Below are positions 1-5,326 of a stretch of DNA of 7,761 bases, in pieces. Both the position numbers and the translations under genes were made by a program. Source of the stretch: Pseudobdellovibrionaceae bacterium. GTDB taxonomy: Bacteria; Bdellovibrionota; Bdellovibrionia; Bdellovibrionales; Bdellovibrionaceae. Within the stretch, counting starts at the first letter, position 1; each line of letters begins with the position of its first letter. Below the pieces are notes generated by a model that searched no databases, was not told where the DNA came from, and saw only the letters and a program-made list of their open reading frames with translations. The DNA lies in assembly GCA_014376325.1 (NCBI GenBank), contig JACMRP010000244.1, positions 1-7,761 on the forward strand, in the 5' to 3' direction.

Positions 1-2
1 GA

Positions 3-83
3 TCCGGTAACGGCGTCTTTAGTCGCACCGAAGTTGGCGAATCCTGCGACAGCTGGATCGCCTACATCGTAGCAGAAAAATAA
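3..83 (+). CDS. C-terminal tail of a truncated protein (5' end outside window)
   Basis: An open frame enters from the left edge and ends at a TAA at 81-83. It encodes about 26 residues ending in WIAYIVAEK, which looks like a closing beta strand plus a charged tail. The opposite strand is also open across this segment, in codon register with the plus frame, and reads as protein-like sequence. It has no visible start codon or ribosome binding site, so the plus frame is preferred. If real, this gene converges on the minus-strand gene that ends at 85, with only one base between the two stop codons. Too little is visible to name a family. Confidence 0.4.
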   Translation, partial: SGNGVFSRTEVGESCDSWIAYIVAEK

Positions 84-84
84 C

Positions 85-1032
85 TTATCTGGCTTTGCCT
101 GGGTTTTCGACTTCGCGATAGATCGTACCCGGAGATGATGACGCCGGTCGCGACGGCGCCGAAGGTGCGTAAACCGGAGTCGCATTGTCGCAGAATGAAA
201 TGTCTTCGCCCACATACTCGCTGCATTCCATCGCCATAAAATAGCAGAGATCTGCATTTGCGCTTTCGTTGTTGGTATTGAAGGCCGTATTTTGACGTCG
301 GTTCTCGCCGACGTTCGCGATGCACTTGCGGAGCTCTCCACCGCTTTCTGCTGAATTATACATACCGTCGCGAGCTCGTTCGATGAATCCGGCTTGGCGT
401 CTTGCCGGCGTTGATCCATTAAAGCCGTCATCACCGAAAAGATCATTTATTTCTCGGAATTTATTGAAACCGTAGAATTTGGCGAGGCCTTCTTGTTCTT
501 CGGACGAGTAACCAACGCTGTTTTCATGGCCCACAACTTTTCCGTCTTTTTCTATAGGTATCAATTTCGAGGTACTGCCGCTGACCGCGCGATAGACGAG
601 ATCCTTAATTGGCGTTGTGGGTATTTGATCGTATCCCGAAGTTGCGGTGCAGGCGCCGTAAGCTTGAACTTCTTTGATGACCCTTTTTAGAAGTGCATCG
701 TTAGGCACGCCGCCTTGTGATGAATGTGCATTTTCGACTTTTGTTCCGGATTTGTTTGTGGAAGTTCCGAGGTTGACCGTGCGTTGGGCATGCACCGCTA
801 GCAAACTTAAAAATTTAGTCGAGGGTCTGACGCCCGCTATTTTTTCGATCGCGCAGGATACGCAAGAAAGGCGAGTGCTTTTTAAAAAAGGTGTATTGGA
901 ACTTTTCGAGCAGGATTCATCATCATATTTATCTTCGAGGCGACTTTTAATGTCGCCGTATCGATTCGCAGCGTGGGCCGAAACAGTTCCAAAAATAAAA
1001 ACCAACGCGATGACAAAAGCTCGAGCAAGCAT
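85..1032 (-). CDS. Secreted cysteine-rich protein of unknown function
   Basis: The predicted protein has 315 residues and I do not recognise its family. Residues 1-21 form a clear Sec signal peptide (one Arg, a hydrophobic core, cleavage after AHA), so the mature protein is probably periplasmic or exported. It contains eight cysteines (41, 57, 60, 128, 237, 263, 270, 281), including a CVSC pair at 57-60. An even number in an exported protein suggests disulfide bonds. The C-terminus (about 287-302) is a Pro/Ser/Ala-rich, probably disordered tail. The ATG is supported by an AAAGGA box about seven bases upstream. The gene lies 113 bases downstream of pyrE on the same strand and has its own promoter-like sequence, so it is probably transcribed independently or in addition to readthrough from pyrE. 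The function is unknown; an enzyme cannot be inferred from visible motifs. Confidence 0.8.
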   Translation of the reverse strand: MLARAFVIALVFIFGTVSAHAANRYGDIKSRLEDKYDDESCSKSSNTPFLKSTRLSCVSCAIEKIAGVRPSTKFLSLLAVHAQRTVNLGTSTNKSGTKVENAHSSQGGVPNDALLKRVIKEVQAYGACTATSGYDQIPTTPIKDLVYRAVSGSTSKLIPIEKDGKVVGHENSVGYSSEEQEGLAKFYGFNKFREINDLFGDDGFNGSTPARRQAGFIERARDGMYNSAESGGELRKCIANVGENRRQNTAFNTNNESANADLCYFMAMECSEYVGEDISFCDNATPVYAPSAPSRPASSSPGTIYREVENPGKAR

Positions 1033-1061
1033 GAAAGATCCTTTCGGTAACGTATAGATCT

Positions 1062-1091
1062 AGTATGCTTTAGGTATGAGCAATTTCACAA
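1062..1091 (-). promoter_or_regulatory. Possible sigma-70 type promoter for the 85-1032 gene
   Basis: On the minus strand a TTGTGA box (plus-strand 1086-1091) is followed after 18 bases by CATACT (1062-1067), about 30 bases before the start codon. The match to TTGACA/TATAAT is moderate (4 of 6 in each box). It is the best candidate in the 113-base gap after pyrE, in which I see no convincing terminator hairpin. Confidence 0.35.
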
Positions 1092-1145
1092 GACCGGTAT
1101 AGGGAGGGACTCTTACCTAGGTCTAGGTGATTTTTCGGAAAGATT

Positions 1146-1673
1146 TTACAGTTGCGCCTTAAGATCTGCCATATTGAAGAGCGCGTGCATCTTCAGTCCA
1201 GCGGTCTTTAACTTTTCTTCTCCGCCTCCGCGGTCGATCACGCAAAGCACGTCGGTGATTGTTGCATCCATCGAGCGCAAATCCGCGGTGCTAAGCAAGA
1301 CTTGTCCGCCCGTGGTAATCACGTCTTCAATAATACATAGTTTCAAACCTTTAATTTCGAGACCCTCTGCAAATTTGCAAGTGCCGTAGGCTTTCGCTTC
1401 TTTACGGACAAAGACGCAAGGGATTCCTGTTATTAGTGATAATGCGGTCGCGATCGGAATGCCGCCCATTTCGAGCGCAGCGAGCGCTTGCGTGCCTGCG
1501 GGAATTAGGCCCTTCATGTGCTGCGCGATTTCCGAAAGTAATTCAGGGCGCGCCTCGAAGCGGTATTTGTCGAAGTACTCGTGGGATGTCTGACCGGAGC
1601 GAAGTTTGAACTCGCCGGTTAAATGAGCCACTTCGTAAATTTTCTTCGCCAAAGTTTTTTTGTCCATAGACAT
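1146..1673 (-). CDS. pyrE: Orotate phosphoribosyltransferase, short form
   Basis: This cytoplasmic enzyme joins orotate to PRPP to give orotidine 5'-monophosphate, the fifth step of de novo pyrimidine synthesis. The 175-residue protein shows the family landmarks in order: FKLRSG at 22-27, an LEMGGIP segment at 68-73, the catalytic loop FVRKEAKAYGT at 88-98, and the PRPP-binding motif CIIEDVITTGG at 113-123. It is shorter than the E. coli enzyme (about 213 residues) but in the range of short bacterial and archaeal forms. The loop has Tyr96 where E. coli has the catalytic-loop His105 (KEAKDHG versus KEAKAYG). This makes a related phosphoribosyltransferase a possible alternative, although the conserved Lys residues remain. 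The first ATG is chosen because AAGGGG lies seven bases upstream; a second ATG two codons later is too distant. The gene is divergent from the dienelactone hydrolase gene. No other pyrimidine gene is adjacent. Confidence 0.88.
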   Translation of the reverse strand: MSMDKKTLAKKIYEVAHLTGEFKLRSGQTSHEYFDKYRFEARPELLSEIAQHMKGLIPAGTQALAALEMGGIPIATALSLITGIPCVFVRKEAKAYGTCKFAEGLEIKGLKLCIIEDVITTGGQVLLSTADLRSMDATITDVLCVIDRGGGEEKLKTAGLKMHALFNMADLKAQL

Positions 1674-1696
1674 AGTTACACCCCTTGTTGCCGGCC

Positions 1697-1725
1697 ATAA
1701 TACCGAGCCACGGACGGTTTGCGAA
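1697..1725 (-). promoter_or_regulatory. Probable pyrE promoter
   Basis: On the minus strand TTCGCA (plus-strand 1720-1725) and TATTAT (1697-1702) are separated by 17 bases. The -10 box matches TATAAT at 5 of 6 and the -35 box matches TTGACA at 4 of 6. A transcript would begin near 1690, giving a short leader carrying the AAGGGG ribosome binding site. The -35 box overlaps the end of a 9-bp inverted-repeat arm (1713-1721), so a regulator bound there would interfere with it. Confidence 0.5.
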
Positions 1726-1776
1726 GTGCTTCTGAAGATGACGCGGAAAATAAGTGCCGAGGGTTTACAAACCGTC
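1713..1776. repeat. 9-bp perfect inverted repeat in the divergent pyrE/hydrolase control region
   Basis: GACGGTTTG at 1713-1721 is the exact reverse complement of CAAACCGTC at 1768-1776, with 46 bases between. The right arm is also part of a compact local palindrome, GGTTTACAAACC (1762-1773). The left arm touches the pyrE -35 box, and the right arm includes a TTTACA sequence that resembles a -35 box for the rightward gene, although no good -10 lies at the right spacing. This could be a pair of operator half-sites or a looping arrangement; the regulator is unknown. Confidence 0.5.
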
Positions 1777-1820
1777 GCCGGAGTGGTCCGCTAGAGTCCT
1801 TACACCTATGGAGATTCCCG

Positions 1821-2597
1821 ATGAAAAATTTATTGCTAGCACTCGTTTTCAGTCTCGTTGCGGTCGCGGCCCACGCCGAAATCAAAACGGAAGTTGTCGA
1901 TTACAAACAAGGCGGAACGGCCCTTCAAGGCTTTGTTGCGTATGATTCTGCCGTCAAGGGCAAGCGTCCCGTGATCATCATTGTTCATGATTGGATGGGC
2001 ATGACCGATAACGTAAAAAATCGCGCGAAAGATTACGCTGCAAAAGGTTACATTGCTTTCGCGGCAGACATTTACGGCAAAGATGCTCAACCGAAAGATC
2101 AGAGCGCCGCCGGGGCGCTTGCCGGAAAATTTAAAGCAGACCGCAAGTTGATGCGTGAACGCGCGAAAGCGGCGTACGACTTTATCAAAACGAAACCTTA
2201 CGCAGACGGTTCTAAAATGATTGCGATGGGTTATTGCTTCGGTGGAACTGTGGCCTTAGAAATGGGGCGCGCGGGTTATCCGTTGGTCGGAATCACGACA
2301 TTCCACGGTGGGCTCGCGACGCCGACTCCGCAGGATGCTAAAAATATCAAAGCAAAAGTTTTAGTGCTTCACGGAGCTCTAGATCCCCACGTAAATGCCG
2401 AAGAAGTGGCGGCTTTTCAAAAAGAAATGAACGACGCCAAAGTGGACTACCAATTTGTTGCTTACAGCGGCGCAGTTCATTCGTTCACAATTAAGGATGC
2501 GGGGAGTGACCTTAAAACGGGATCTGCCTACAACGCCGTTGCGGATCGCCGTTCGATGCAGGCATTTATGGACTTCCTGGGTGAAGTCGCTCCGTAA
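1821..2597 (+). CDS. Exported dienelactone hydrolase family protein
   Basis: This is an alpha/beta hydrolase of the dienelactone hydrolase family. Classical members open cyclic ester (lactone) rings, but the substrate here is unknown. From this start the protein has 258 residues. Residues 1-19 are a Sec signal peptide cleaved after AHA, so it is probably periplasmic, whereas classical dienelactone hydrolases are cytoplasmic. The HDWMG segment at 56-60 corresponds to the oxyanion and substrate region. The nucleophile is Cys139 in GYCFGG, the acid is Asp188 in HGALDPH and the base is His220 in GAVHSF, giving the family's Cys-Asp-His triad complete and in order. The ATG at 1821 is chosen because a GGAG site lies seven bases upstream and the signal peptide begins exactly there. 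An in-frame start at 1719 would add 34 residues of non-signal sequence and is rejected. The gene is divergent from pyrE, with no evident functional link. Confidence 0.88.
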   Translation: MKNLLLALVFSLVAVAAHAEIKTEVVDYKQGGTALQGFVAYDSAVKGKRPVIIIVHDWMGMTDNVKNRAKDYAAKGYIAFAADIYGKDAQPKDQSAAGALAGKFKADRKLMRERAKAAYDFIKTKPYADGSKMIAMGYCFGGTVALEMGRAGYPLVGITTFHGGLATPTPQDAKNIKAKVLVLHGALDPHVNAEEVAAFQKEMNDAKVDYQFVAYSGAVHSFTIKDAGSDLKTGSAYNAVADRRSMQAFMDFLGEVAP

Positions 2598-2671
2598 ATA
2601 TTAGTCAGGTTGCGGGTATGAGTTCGCGGTGAAGGACAAAACTTAAGATTAGCAATTACCATTATCGAACC

Positions 2672-2683
2672 CGCCACTGGGCG
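2672..2683. promoter_or_regulatory. Palindrome CGCCACTGGGCG upstream of the sigma-54 promoter
   Basis: This is a 12-bp palindrome (CGCC, loop ACTG, GGCG). It matches the palindrome at 2734-2745 at 10 of 12 positions and lies 20 bases upstream of the -24 element. It is a candidate protein binding site; binding is inference. Confidence 0.4.
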
Positions 2684-2690
2684 CCACATG

Positions 2691-2703
2691 GGTAGATCCT
2701 ACC
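2691..2703. repeat. Palindrome GGTAG-ATC-CTACC abutting the -24 element
   Basis: Five-bp perfect arms flank a 3-base centre. The stem can be extended by GCCA (2683-2686) pairing with TGGC (2704-2707) across a 4-base bulge. The right end overlaps the -24 element of the sigma-54 promoter. There is no T-run after it, so it is not an ordinary terminator. Confidence 0.45.
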
Positions 2704-2719
2704 TGGCACCTTAAATGCA
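2704..2719 (+). promoter_or_regulatory. Sigma-54 (RpoN) -24/-12 promoter
   Basis: The sequence TGGCACCTTAAATGCA matches the sigma-54 consensus TGGCACG-N4-TTGCA, with an exact TGGCAC. The invariant GG (2705-2706) and GC (2717-2718) have the required ten bases between them. One mismatch lies in each element (C for the final G of TGGCACG, A for the first T of TTGCA). Counting 12 bases on from the -12 position puts the start at about 2730, an A, leaving a leader of roughly 32 bases before the ATG at 2762. The neighbouring gene would then need an activator of the NtrC type. Confidence 0.65.
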
Positions 2720-2733
2720 AAACTAGGGGAGTG

Positions 2734-2745
2734 CGCCAGTTGGCG
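2734..2745 (+). promoter_or_regulatory. Leader hairpin CGCC-AGTT-GGCG next to the ribosome binding site
   Basis: Four GC pairs close an AGTT loop (plus a flanking G-T wobble, 2733/2746), three bases before the AAGGAG ribosome binding site at 2749-2754. If transcription starts near 2730, the hairpin occupies about +5 to +16 of the mRNA. It could protect the 5' end or tune translation, or the DNA could be an operator, since the same palindrome recurs upstream at 2672-2683. Confidence 0.4.
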
Positions 2746-2761
2746 TCCAAGGAGTTCGTTT

Positions 2762-3223
2762 ATGGCACGTTTACAGTCACAAATTTTGTCCGTCGTACTT
2801 ATTTTCGCCACCGGCCAGTCAATGGCCGCTCCTGCGGGAAGCGCCGACGATTACAATCTAACAACTAAATATTCTTGTCAGGCCAACGGTGTATCCGTGC
2901 ATAGCCAGAATAAACTGATTAGTCATGGAGATTCGATGCAGGACGTGGTCTTCACCGCAAAGCCGGGCGCGAATCAGGCGCTGAGTCTGAACGGCCGTCA
3001 GTACATGATCTGGCCTAGGGTCACCAAGGGCAGTTTTGAAAAGTCGTTGAATATCTTGGCGAAAGATTCATCACAGAAGTACCAAATCATGCAAGAGATC
3101 GATCTTGGAAATTCGCAAAAGACCAAAACAAATATCGGCGTGACGGTCAAAGATCGAAAATCAGGAGAAGAGAAATTGGTCTCTTGCCGCGTGGAACTAG
3201 AGTGGTTGAAAAAGAATCGATAG
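2762..3223 (+). CDS. Small secreted protein of unknown function
   Basis: The predicted protein has 153 residues and its family is not recognised. Residues 1-22 form a Sec signal peptide ending SMA, followed by the mature start APAGS. The mature part has two cysteines in similar contexts, YSCQANG (about 39) and VSCRVEL (about 142). They lie near the two ends of the domain and could form one disulfide. The body alternates polar and hydrophobic residues in short runs, suggesting a small beta-rich domain, and contains many Lys/Gln/Ser residues. The start is firm: AAGGAG lies seven bases before the ATG. The gene is preceded by a sigma-54 type promoter and followed by a strong terminator, so it is probably a single-gene transcript under conditional control. 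Confidence 0.8.
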   Translation: MARLQSQILSVVLIFATGQSMAAPAGSADDYNLTTKYSCQANGVSVHSQNKLISHGDSMQDVVFTAKPGANQALSLNGRQYMIWPRVTKGSFEKSLNILAKDSSQKYQIMQEIDLGNSQKTKTNIGVTVKDRKSGEEKLVSCRVELEWLKKNR

Positions 3224-3250
3224 ACTTTAAAAAAAATAAATAAAAAACAT

Positions 3251-3282
3251 AAAAAAGGGCTGATAAAAATCAGCCCTTTTTT
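3251..3282. terminator. Bidirectional rho-independent terminator
   Basis: GGGCTGAT (3257-3264) pairs perfectly with ATCAGCCC (3269-3276) around an AAAA loop. An A6 tract precedes it and a T6 tract follows, so it works in both directions. It sits between the ends of two convergent genes (2762-3223 plus and 3313-3969 minus) and can terminate both. Confidence 0.95.
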
Positions 3283-3312
3283 ATTTGTCGGTTCGTTTGT
3301 CTCTGTAAAAAA

Positions 3313-3969
3313 CTAACGAGTTGCTTTTGCATCCTTTGGAACTTTGCTTTCATCCACGGTGATCTCGATTTCGACTCGGCGATTTTTAGCCAAAGCTTGT
3401 TTCGAAGTGCCTGGATCCACGGGGTTCTCGGAACCCATGCCTTGGGCGGTTACGGTCGCTACCGGAATTCCGTCAGTGACGAGCGCATTTTTCACGGCTT
3501 CCGCACGTTGGCCAGAAAGCGGATTGTTTACTTTCGCGTTGCCGGTTTTGTCGGTGTAGCCCTTAACGGTCAAAACGTTTTCTGGGTATTTCTTCATGAT
3601 CGCCGCAAGTTCAGAAATATTTGTTTTTGCCGCAGGCTTCAGGTTCGATTTGCCGGTCTCGAACAAGATATCGCTTTTAAGTTTGGTAATAAGACCTTGA
3701 TCCGTGCGTTTCGTATCGGCAATTTTGTCGAGCTCTTTCTGTTGCTGATCCATGCGGTGACCCACGGCTCCGCCCACTCCGGCACCGAGTGCGGCTCCAA
3801 TCAACGCGCCTTCATTGCGATGGCCTGTTTGGTGACCGATGACGGCTCCGGCCAGTGCGCCAATGCCAGCGCCAATACCGGCGTTGTTTTTTGTGTTTTT
3901 ATTTTCGCCCGTAGCGCAGGCAGACAGGACAGCAAGGGCAGTTCCGAGAACGATAATCTGTTTTTTCAT
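3313..3969 (-). CDS. OmpA-family lipoprotein with glycine zipper (YiaD-like)
   Basis: This is an outer-membrane lipoprotein that probably anchors the membrane to peptidoglycan. The 218-residue protein begins with a lipoprotein signal whose lipobox LSAC is at 15-18, making Cys18 the lipid attachment site. Ala follows the Cys rather than Asp, which fits sorting to the outer membrane. Residues about 30-71 are a glycine zipper (repeated GxGxxxG spacing). Residues about 98-205 are an OmpA C-terminal domain. In this domain Asp140 (GYTDKTG) and Arg155 (LSGQRAEAV) are 15 residues apart, matching the known diaminopimelate-binding Asp and Arg of OmpA. This domain order is that of E. coli YiaD. The start is supported by AAGGAG seven bases upstream. 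The gene is monocistronic in appearance: it ends at a shared terminator and is divergent from the S1-domain gene. Confidence 0.92.
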   Translation of the reverse strand: MKKQIIVLGTALAVLSACATGENKNTKNNAGIGAGIGALAGAVIGHQTGHRNEGALIGAALGAGVGGAVGHRMDQQQKELDKIADTKRTDQGLITKLKSDILFETGKSNLKPAAKTNISELAAIMKKYPENVLTVKGYTDKTGNAKVNNPLSGQRAEAVKNALVTDGIPVATVTAQGMGSENPVDPGTSKQALAKNRRVEIEITVDESKVPKDAKATR

Positions 3970-4027
3970 ATGAAGGCTCCTTTTAAGTGCAATGGAGTTA
4001 TCTTGAATTCTTCACCGGTAAAAATCT

Positions 4028-4041
4028 AGTGAGGATTCACT
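4028..4041. promoter_or_regulatory. Palindrome AGTGA-GGAT-TCACT in the divergent OmpA/S1 control region
   Basis: Perfect 5-bp arms surround a 4-base centre near the middle of the 151-base gap between the divergent genes. It resembles half-sites of CRP-type regulators, but the N4 spacing differs from the N6 of CRP sites, so the regulator is not identified. It may be an operator for either or both genes. Confidence 0.35.
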
Positions 4042-4060
4042 GCGTCTTAAGGATCCGCAT

Positions 4061-4089
4061 TAGACAAAGAACCCCAAAATGGATCAAAT
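4061..4089 (+). promoter_or_regulatory. Possible sigma-70 type promoter of the S1-domain operon
   Basis: TAGACA (4061-4066, 5 of 6 to TTGACA) and TCAAAT (4084-4089, 4 of 6 to TATAAT) are separated by 17 bases, about 30 bases upstream of the ATG at 4121. It is the best plus-strand candidate in the gap, but the -10 box is weak. Confidence 0.35.
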
Positions 4090-4120
4090 AAGGGCCTTTT
4101 CAAGCTGAAGGATAAAATAT

Positions 4121-5323
4121 ATGAGAGACATGTTCGGTGACGACGATTCACAAAATAAAAAAGACGATTTTGGTAGCATGTTGGAGCAATCCATTAAGGG
4201 TTATACGAAATCTTACGGTAAGGGCGACAAGGTTACTGGCGAAGTCGTAACCCTGGGCAAAGAAGAGATTTTCGTGAACATTGATGGTCGCGATGGGATG
4301 GTTCCACGCAAAGAGCTTCAGGATGCAAGCGGCTTCGTGACCGTGAAGGTCGGCGATTCCGTAAATCTTTACGTCACTAAATCCCAAGAAGGAATTCTGA
4401 TTCTTTCCGCGAAAGCGTCGGGCAAAGCGATGGCGGATGATCTTGAAGACGCCTTCGATTTCGAAACACCCGTCGACGGACGTGTCACCGAAGTGGTCAA
4501 TGGCGGTTTCCGCGTGACCTTGATGGGCAAATCTTGTTTTTGTCCGATGAGCCAGATGGATTCGAAGCCGATCACGGAGCCGGAAAGCTACATCGACAAA
4601 AAATTTGAATTCTTGATTACAAAATTCGAGCAGGGTGGCAGAAACATCGTCGTTTCTCGCCGTAAGATCATGGACATGGAAAAACTCGAAAGTCAGGGTA
4701 GCTTCATGGATACTCACAAACCTGGCGATGTCCTCAATGGAAGAGTGACCCGCATCGAACCTTACGGCGCTTTTGTCGAGATCATGCCGGGGCTTGATGG
4801 AATGGTGCACATTTCTGAGATCAGTTGGTCGCGTCTAGCCCATCCTTCGGAAAGCTTAACCACCGGCCAAGAGATCAGCGTGAAGATTTTAAAAATGGAA
4901 GAAGACGCTGCGGGACGATTGAAAATCTCGTTGTCACGCAAACAAGCCGAAGAAGATCCTTGGATCAACGCGGAAAAAGATCTTCCTGCAGGCAGCGTCC
5001 ACACCGGCGTTATCCGCAGTAAAGAACGTTTTGGTTTCTTGATGGAAATCAAACCGGGCATCGTGGGTTTGTTGCCTAAGAGCGCCTTCCGCGAAGTCGC
5101 GGATGAGCGAGAAATGGAAAAGAAAAACCCTGGCGAAACTTTGAAGGTTCAAATTCAAAACGTGAACACGCTAGAAAAACGCATTTCGTTGTCCTTCCCG
5201 CGAGAGCAGGATGATACTTCGTGGCAAGGCTTTGCCGGTGCCGCGGGTGCCAGTGCTCCGGGCAAAGGTCTCGGAACTTTAGCGGATCAGTTTGCGGGCT
5301 TTAACTTAGCAAAGAAGAAGTAG
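4121..5323 (+). CDS. S1 RNA-binding domain protein with four S1 repeats
   Basis: This cytoplasmic RNA-binding protein is related to ribosomal protein S1. The 400-residue protein carries four S1 (OB-fold) repeats at about 35-98, 116-181, 202-273 and 289-359. The third is the most canonical, with GRVTRIEPYGAFVEI (207-221), a GLDGMVHISE stretch and LKISLSRKQ at its end. The second is divergent and has two cysteines (139, 141). Full-length S1 of most Gram-negative bacteria has six repeats and about 550 residues, so this is more likely an S1 paralogue or a short S1-like protein than the main rpsA. The N-terminus is acidic (residues 5-16), and a Gly/Ala linker (about 370-385) leads to a basic KKK end. 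The start is supported by AAGGA eight bases before the ATG. It is the first gene of a tight three-gene cluster. A regulatory role in translation or mRNA stability is inference. Confidence 0.88.
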   Translation: MRDMFGDDDSQNKKDDFGSMLEQSIKGYTKSYGKGDKVTGEVVTLGKEEIFVNIDGRDGMVPRKELQDASGFVTVKVGDSVNLYVTKSQEGILILSAKASGKAMADDLEDAFDFETPVDGRVTEVVNGGFRVTLMGKSCFCPMSQMDSKPITEPESYIDKKFEFLITKFEQGGRNIVVSRRKIMDMEKLESQGSFMDTHKPGDVLNGRVTRIEPYGAFVEIMPGLDGMVHISEISWSRLAHPSESLTTGQEISVKILKMEEDAAGRLKISLSRKQAEEDPWINAEKDLPAGSVHTGVIRSKERFGFLMEIKPGIVGLLPKSAFREVADEREMEKKNPGETLKVQIQNVNTLEKRISLSFPREQDDTSWQGFAGAAGASAPGKGLGTLADQFAGFNLAKKK

Positions 5324-5326
5324 AAA

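Noticed and set aside
62..325. 87-residue minus-strand frame overlapping the end of the cysteine-rich protein gene
   Set aside because: It is an Arg/Cys-rich shadow of the 85-1032 gene. I considered a frameshifted C-terminus but saw no reason to prefer it.
1719..1820. N-terminal extension of the dienelactone hydrolase frame by 34 residues
   Set aside because: The extension has no ribosome binding site, overlaps the pyrE promoter region and would bury the signal peptide. GGAG seven bases before 1821 supports the shorter start.
3224..3250. A-rich run after the 2762-3223 gene as a separate element
   Set aside because: It is best explained as the upstream A-tract flanking the bidirectional terminator and lacks any start codon or repeat structure.
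3397..4029. 210-residue plus-strand open frame opposite the OmpA lipoprotein gene
   Set aside because: It is antisense to a well-supported OmpA lipoprotein, runs into its promoter region, and has an unusual composition with no recognisable motif.
4148..4810. 220-residue minus-strand open frame inside the S1-domain gene
   Set aside because: The plus strand clearly encodes four S1 repeats. The antisense frame is rich in His, Phe and Arg, as expected of shadow translation, and shows no domain.
5222..5236. Sigma-54-like sequence TGGCAAGGCTTTGCC inside the S1-domain gene
   Set aside because: The GG to GC spacing is one base too short for sigma-54, and the site lies within coding sequence encoding a Gly/Ala linker.
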